Translations under genes and position numbers: made by a program
DNA from: Prorocentrum cordatum
Lineage: Eukaryota; Sar; Dinophyceae; Prorocentrales; Prorocentraceae
DNA: 27,770 nucleotides
Assembly: GCA_963575745.1 (NCBI GenBank)
Contig: CAUYUJ010008125.1
Coordinates: 195,175 to 222,944, forward strand
Direction: 5' to 3'
Notes under the pieces: model-generated
Told to the model about the DNA's origin: nothing
The model's database searches: none
The model's input: the letters and a program-made list of their open reading frames with translations, nothing else
Shown: positions 25,745-27,770 of the stretch, piece by piece
Layout of the letters: each line of letters starts with the position of its first letter
How positions within the stretch are numbered: the stretch's first letter is position 1

Positions 25745-25860
25745 GCGTTGGCTCTTGGAACGCTCTTGGCGGCCTCTTGGGAGCCTCTTGGGCCGTCTTG
25801 GGACCATCTTGGTGGACCACTCCTGGGCGGTCTCTTGTACCGTCTTGGGGGCCTTTTATG
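25745..25860. repeat. CTCTTGGG short-period repeat, locus 2
   Basis: GGCCTCTTGGGAGCCTCTTG, GGCCGTCTTGGGACCATCTT and similar units recur here. This is the same core and orientation as 11455-11765. Confidence 0.7.
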
Positions 25861-25866
25861 ACGGAT

Positions 25867-26205
25867 TGTGGCCTCGAAAGCGCGAGTATTGCGTACTTTA
25901 CGAGGGTTTATGAGTTCGGGGACGCGAGGAGCGCGTAATTTACGAGGGATCGTGGCTTCGGGGGCGCAGATATTGCATCATTTCCGAAAGGGTATTGCCT
26001 CGGAGACGCGAACATGGTGTAACGTGCAAGGAAGTATGGTCTCGGGAGCGCGAACATGATGTAATTTGCGGGGGGTTATGGCTTCGGGGACGCGAGTTCA
26101 ATGCAATTTTCAAAAAGAATCATGGTCTCGGGGGCGCGAATATGGTGTACTTTGAAAGGGATTATGGCTTCGGGGGCGCGAATATCAAGTATTTTTACGT
26201 GTCCC
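25867..26205 (-). repeat. 42-bp tandem array, eight units, minus orientation
   Basis: TTCG/CTCG anchors of GTGGCTTCGGGGGCGCGAAT-type units lie at 25873, 25915, 25957, 25999, 26041, 26083, 26127 and 26169, spaced 42, 42, 42, 42, 42, 44 and 42. The reverse complement (CGCGCTCCCGAGACCAT...TCGCAAATTACA) resembles the CTCCCG arrays at 17624, 18360 and 21367. Because 42 is a multiple of 3, a + frame encodes a 14-residue repeat (MASKARVLRTLRGF, VASGAQILHHFRKG) but loses frame at the 44-bp unit. Confidence 0.9.
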
Positions 26206-26620
26206 AAGGGCCCCCCAGAAATTCTGATATTCCCCCAGGTGAACGTGACCAGAGCGGTTTTCGGCTCCCCCCCTCGCGCGGACTTCAACACTTCACAGTA
26301 GGAAGCAGAACACAGAATTGTAACATCGGAGACTGGAAACTGGAACTGGACCAGGGAGCAGCAAGCCAAAGCCGCGGAGCCTGATGGCCCCGCAAGAGGG
26401 CAGGCGGATATACAAAGATTTGTCGTAGTCTGCGTAGATTTGATGAACAAACCAGTTTTGGGTAATCAGTTCTGTAGTCGATCCCCAACTCGAAGAAGGG
26501 CCAGGGGACGGTGGGAGGACGGCGCGTCAGGTTTTTTTCGATTGCCACATGATGGTTGCCAACCCGCTGCAGTGGATAGAGCCCATCAGGGACCAGAGTG
26601 CGGGGACCGATTGCTGTGCG
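26206..26620. other. No gene recognised
   Basis: Non-repetitive sequence between two arrays. GGACTTCAACACTTCACAG resembles an acceptor at about 26299. No recognisable product. Confidence 0.4.
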
Positions 26621-26625
26621 AGTGC

Positions 26626-26699
26626 GCTGACGATGACGATGACGTCATCGTCATCGGCATCGTCGTCGTCATCGTCATCGTCGCCGTCGTCGTCGTCGA

Positions 26700-26734
<35 letters not shown>

Positions 26735-26930
26735 ATGTCGTCATCGCTGTCGTCGTTACCATCGTCGTCTGTCGTCGTCATCGTCGATGTCGTCGTCATC
26801 GCTCTCGTCGTTGTCATCGTCTTCTGTCGTCGTCATCGTCGCTCGTCGTCGTCGTCGTCGTCGTCCTCGTTGCTCGTCGTCGTCGTCGTCGTCGTTATTG
26901 TCGTAGTCGTCATCGTCATCGTCATCGTGT
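26626..26930. repeat. (GTC/ATC)n microsatellite with a 55-bp sub-duplication
   Basis: GTCGTC/GTCATC repeats; on the minus strand they encode poly-Asp. TCTGTCGTCGTCATCGTCG occurs at 26768 and 26823, 55 bp apart, indicating larger-scale duplication inside the array. Confidence 0.92.
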
Positions 26931-26951
26931 AGGCTGCGTTCAAATGCTGAG

Positions 26952-27017
26952 TGAGTCGCATTGCCACCTTCGTAAAAAGCATTGCTGGGCTCGTGCCGTC
27001 GCTCTTGGTAGTGCTCG
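26952..27017 (+). CDS. Candidate hydrophobic exon, possibly membrane or channel-like
   Basis: A frame reads SRIATFVKSIAGLVPSLLVV and then LD, ending at a perfect GTGAGT donor (CTCGAC/GTGAGT). The pattern of a short basic/polar helix followed by PSLLVVL loosely resembles the S4-S5 linker and S5 start of voltage-gated cation channels. That comparison rests on one short stretch and is weak. The acceptor is not clear: an in-frame TGA lies just upstream (26948), so the exon must start after it. Confidence 0.22.
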
Positions 27018-27148
27018 ACGTGAGTCAGCGGGAACGGGCTGCTCGGACAGCGTCTGCGGAACTGCTGTCCTGGCAGGCAGCGCCGACACTAGACGGCCTG
27101 TTCGGGATATCACCGACCATGACCAGGTACCGAGGGAAAAAATACGGG

Positions 27149-27277
27149 GACCATGACCGAGATGTCGCGGATTCTTGTCGATGCCGATCTTGGTCATGGT
27201 CCATGCTGGCCGTGCCGATTCGCGAGGATTACCCACGAATTGGCGCTGACCAAGATCGACGCTGACCAAGATCGGCA
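27149..27277. repeat. Two nested inverted repeats with a GACCAAGATCG direct repeat
   Basis: GGACCATGACC (27149-27159) pairs with GGTCATGGTCC (27192-27202). TGCCGATCTTGGTCA (27182-27196) pairs with TGACCAAGATCGGCA (27263-27277). TGACCAAGATCG also occurs at 27247. The right arm of the first overlaps the left arm of the second, so only one hairpin can form at a time. Confidence 0.85.
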
Positions 27278-27770
27278 CGGCGTTTCCACGTTCAGTCTTG
27301 GTCTGGTCCCCGCTTTCTTCCCCTCCAAGGTGAGACAAACAGCAAGAACCTTGCTTTACCCAAAGAATGTTGCAACGAGCGAGCGATCTGTCGGCACTGA
27401 CCAGGTCGTAGCTGGATGTGTCTCGCCTCGTGGCAACATCATTCAGCGAATCCTAGGCCGCGAATAGGACACTGGCATGAACCCAATTGTTTTCGAAACG
27501 CTCTTCTAGCAAAGTGGTCCGATGAACGTTACGTCTCGAATGTAGTCTGTCTCGTTGAAGTGAGTTGCAGTAAAAATGGCATCACAGTCTTGCTAGGCAG
27601 AGGGACGCTATAACTACCATGGCAAAGCTGTGTACTGCGCCTTTGAAAGGACAGCTCGCGTCATGATCAACATTCGTAGCAAGCGCGCACTCACGTGAGG
27701 TGCGCATTTCTGTTGTACTTCGCTCTGCTGATGTTCGTCATCAACACATTCCGCTATCCGTACGCTTTGA
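27278..27770. other. No gene recognised
   Basis: Balanced-GC, non-repetitive end of the window. The only structure is GCGCAC (27685-27690), TCACGTGA, then GTGCGC (27700-27705), a near-palindrome with the same CTCACGTGAG core as the 48-bp palindrome at 8867. Confidence 0.4.

Noticed and set aside
25868-26059. 63-codon frame with a 14-residue repeat
   Set aside because: The periodicity follows from the 42-bp DNA repeat, and frame is lost at the 44-bp unit, so selection for protein is not evident.
25867-26205. CRISPR-like array of regularly spaced units
   Set aside because: Units are contiguous and diverged, with no unique spacers between conserved repeats, and the sequence is eukaryotic.
26527-26817. 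Poly-Asp minus frame
   Set aside because: Translation of the (GTC/ATC)n microsatellite.
1-27770. tRNA, rRNA or dinoflagellate spliced-leader genes
   Set aside because: I looked for TGGCTCAGT/GGTTCGAATCC-like boxes and for the CCATTTTGGCTCAAG leader core. I found no convincing match by eye.

Overview
The window looks like nuclear DNA from a large, GC-rich, repeat-rich genome of a microbial eukaryote. There are no operons, bacterial ribosome-binding sites, tRNAs or rRNAs. Coding sequence comes as one long JmjC reading frame plus short exon-like pieces (about 35-145 nt) bounded by pyrimidine-tract/AG acceptors and GTRAG-type donors, in a sea of micro- and minisatellites. A dinoflagellate fits best (GC-rich introns, heavy simple repeats, a short TIR element inside a coding exon), but this is inference. 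Haptophyte, pelagophyte or green algal DNA is not excluded. I saw no dinoflagellate spliced-leader sequence.

Layout. 1-2500: degenerate tandem repeats, a purine tract followed by a pyrimidine tract, and a frame-broken coiled-coil-like coding remnant. 2522-4381: the one confidently identified gene, a JmjC/Cupin_4 2-oxoglutarate oxygenase of the MINA53/NO66 ribosomal-oxygenase type. It carries a 159-bp AT-rich element with 25-bp terminal inverted repeats and a 10-bp target-site duplication (4016-4194); removing the element plus one duplication restores the frame exactly. 4382-5300: Z-DNA-prone sequence with a 26-bp palindrome, then a trinucleotide array holding a 100-N assembly gap. 5300-8560: dispersed 92-bp and 52-bp tandem repeats and a strand-ambiguous exon cluster at 7165-7671. 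8560-9330: nested palindromes, including a perfect 48-bp one. 9331-12000: mostly unassigned, with one or two exons of a ribulose-phosphate 3-epimerase gene or relic (11111-11910). 12000-16140: duplicated blocks, candidate exons and a second copy of the 92-bp repeat. 16140-22520: a repeat-built landscape in which (GTT)n-bearing composite units, some followed by 41-42-bp minisatellites, recur several times, plus a 157-bp higher-order repeat, a 71-T run and an (AT)n tract. 22380-23480: a minus-strand low-complexity coding candidate. 23590-27770: candidate exons, another 42-bp array in opposite orientation, and a (GTC/ATC)n tract.

The two named genes are not functionally linked: one is a protein hydroxylase, the other belongs to the pentose-phosphate/Calvin pathway. 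The most interesting material is (1) the TIR element inside the JmjC gene, an introner-like insertion whose splicing would need a non-GT donor, and (2) a network of mutually related minisatellites whose periods (about 42, 52, 63, 73, 94, 105 and 157 bp) cluster near whole numbers of DNA helical turns.
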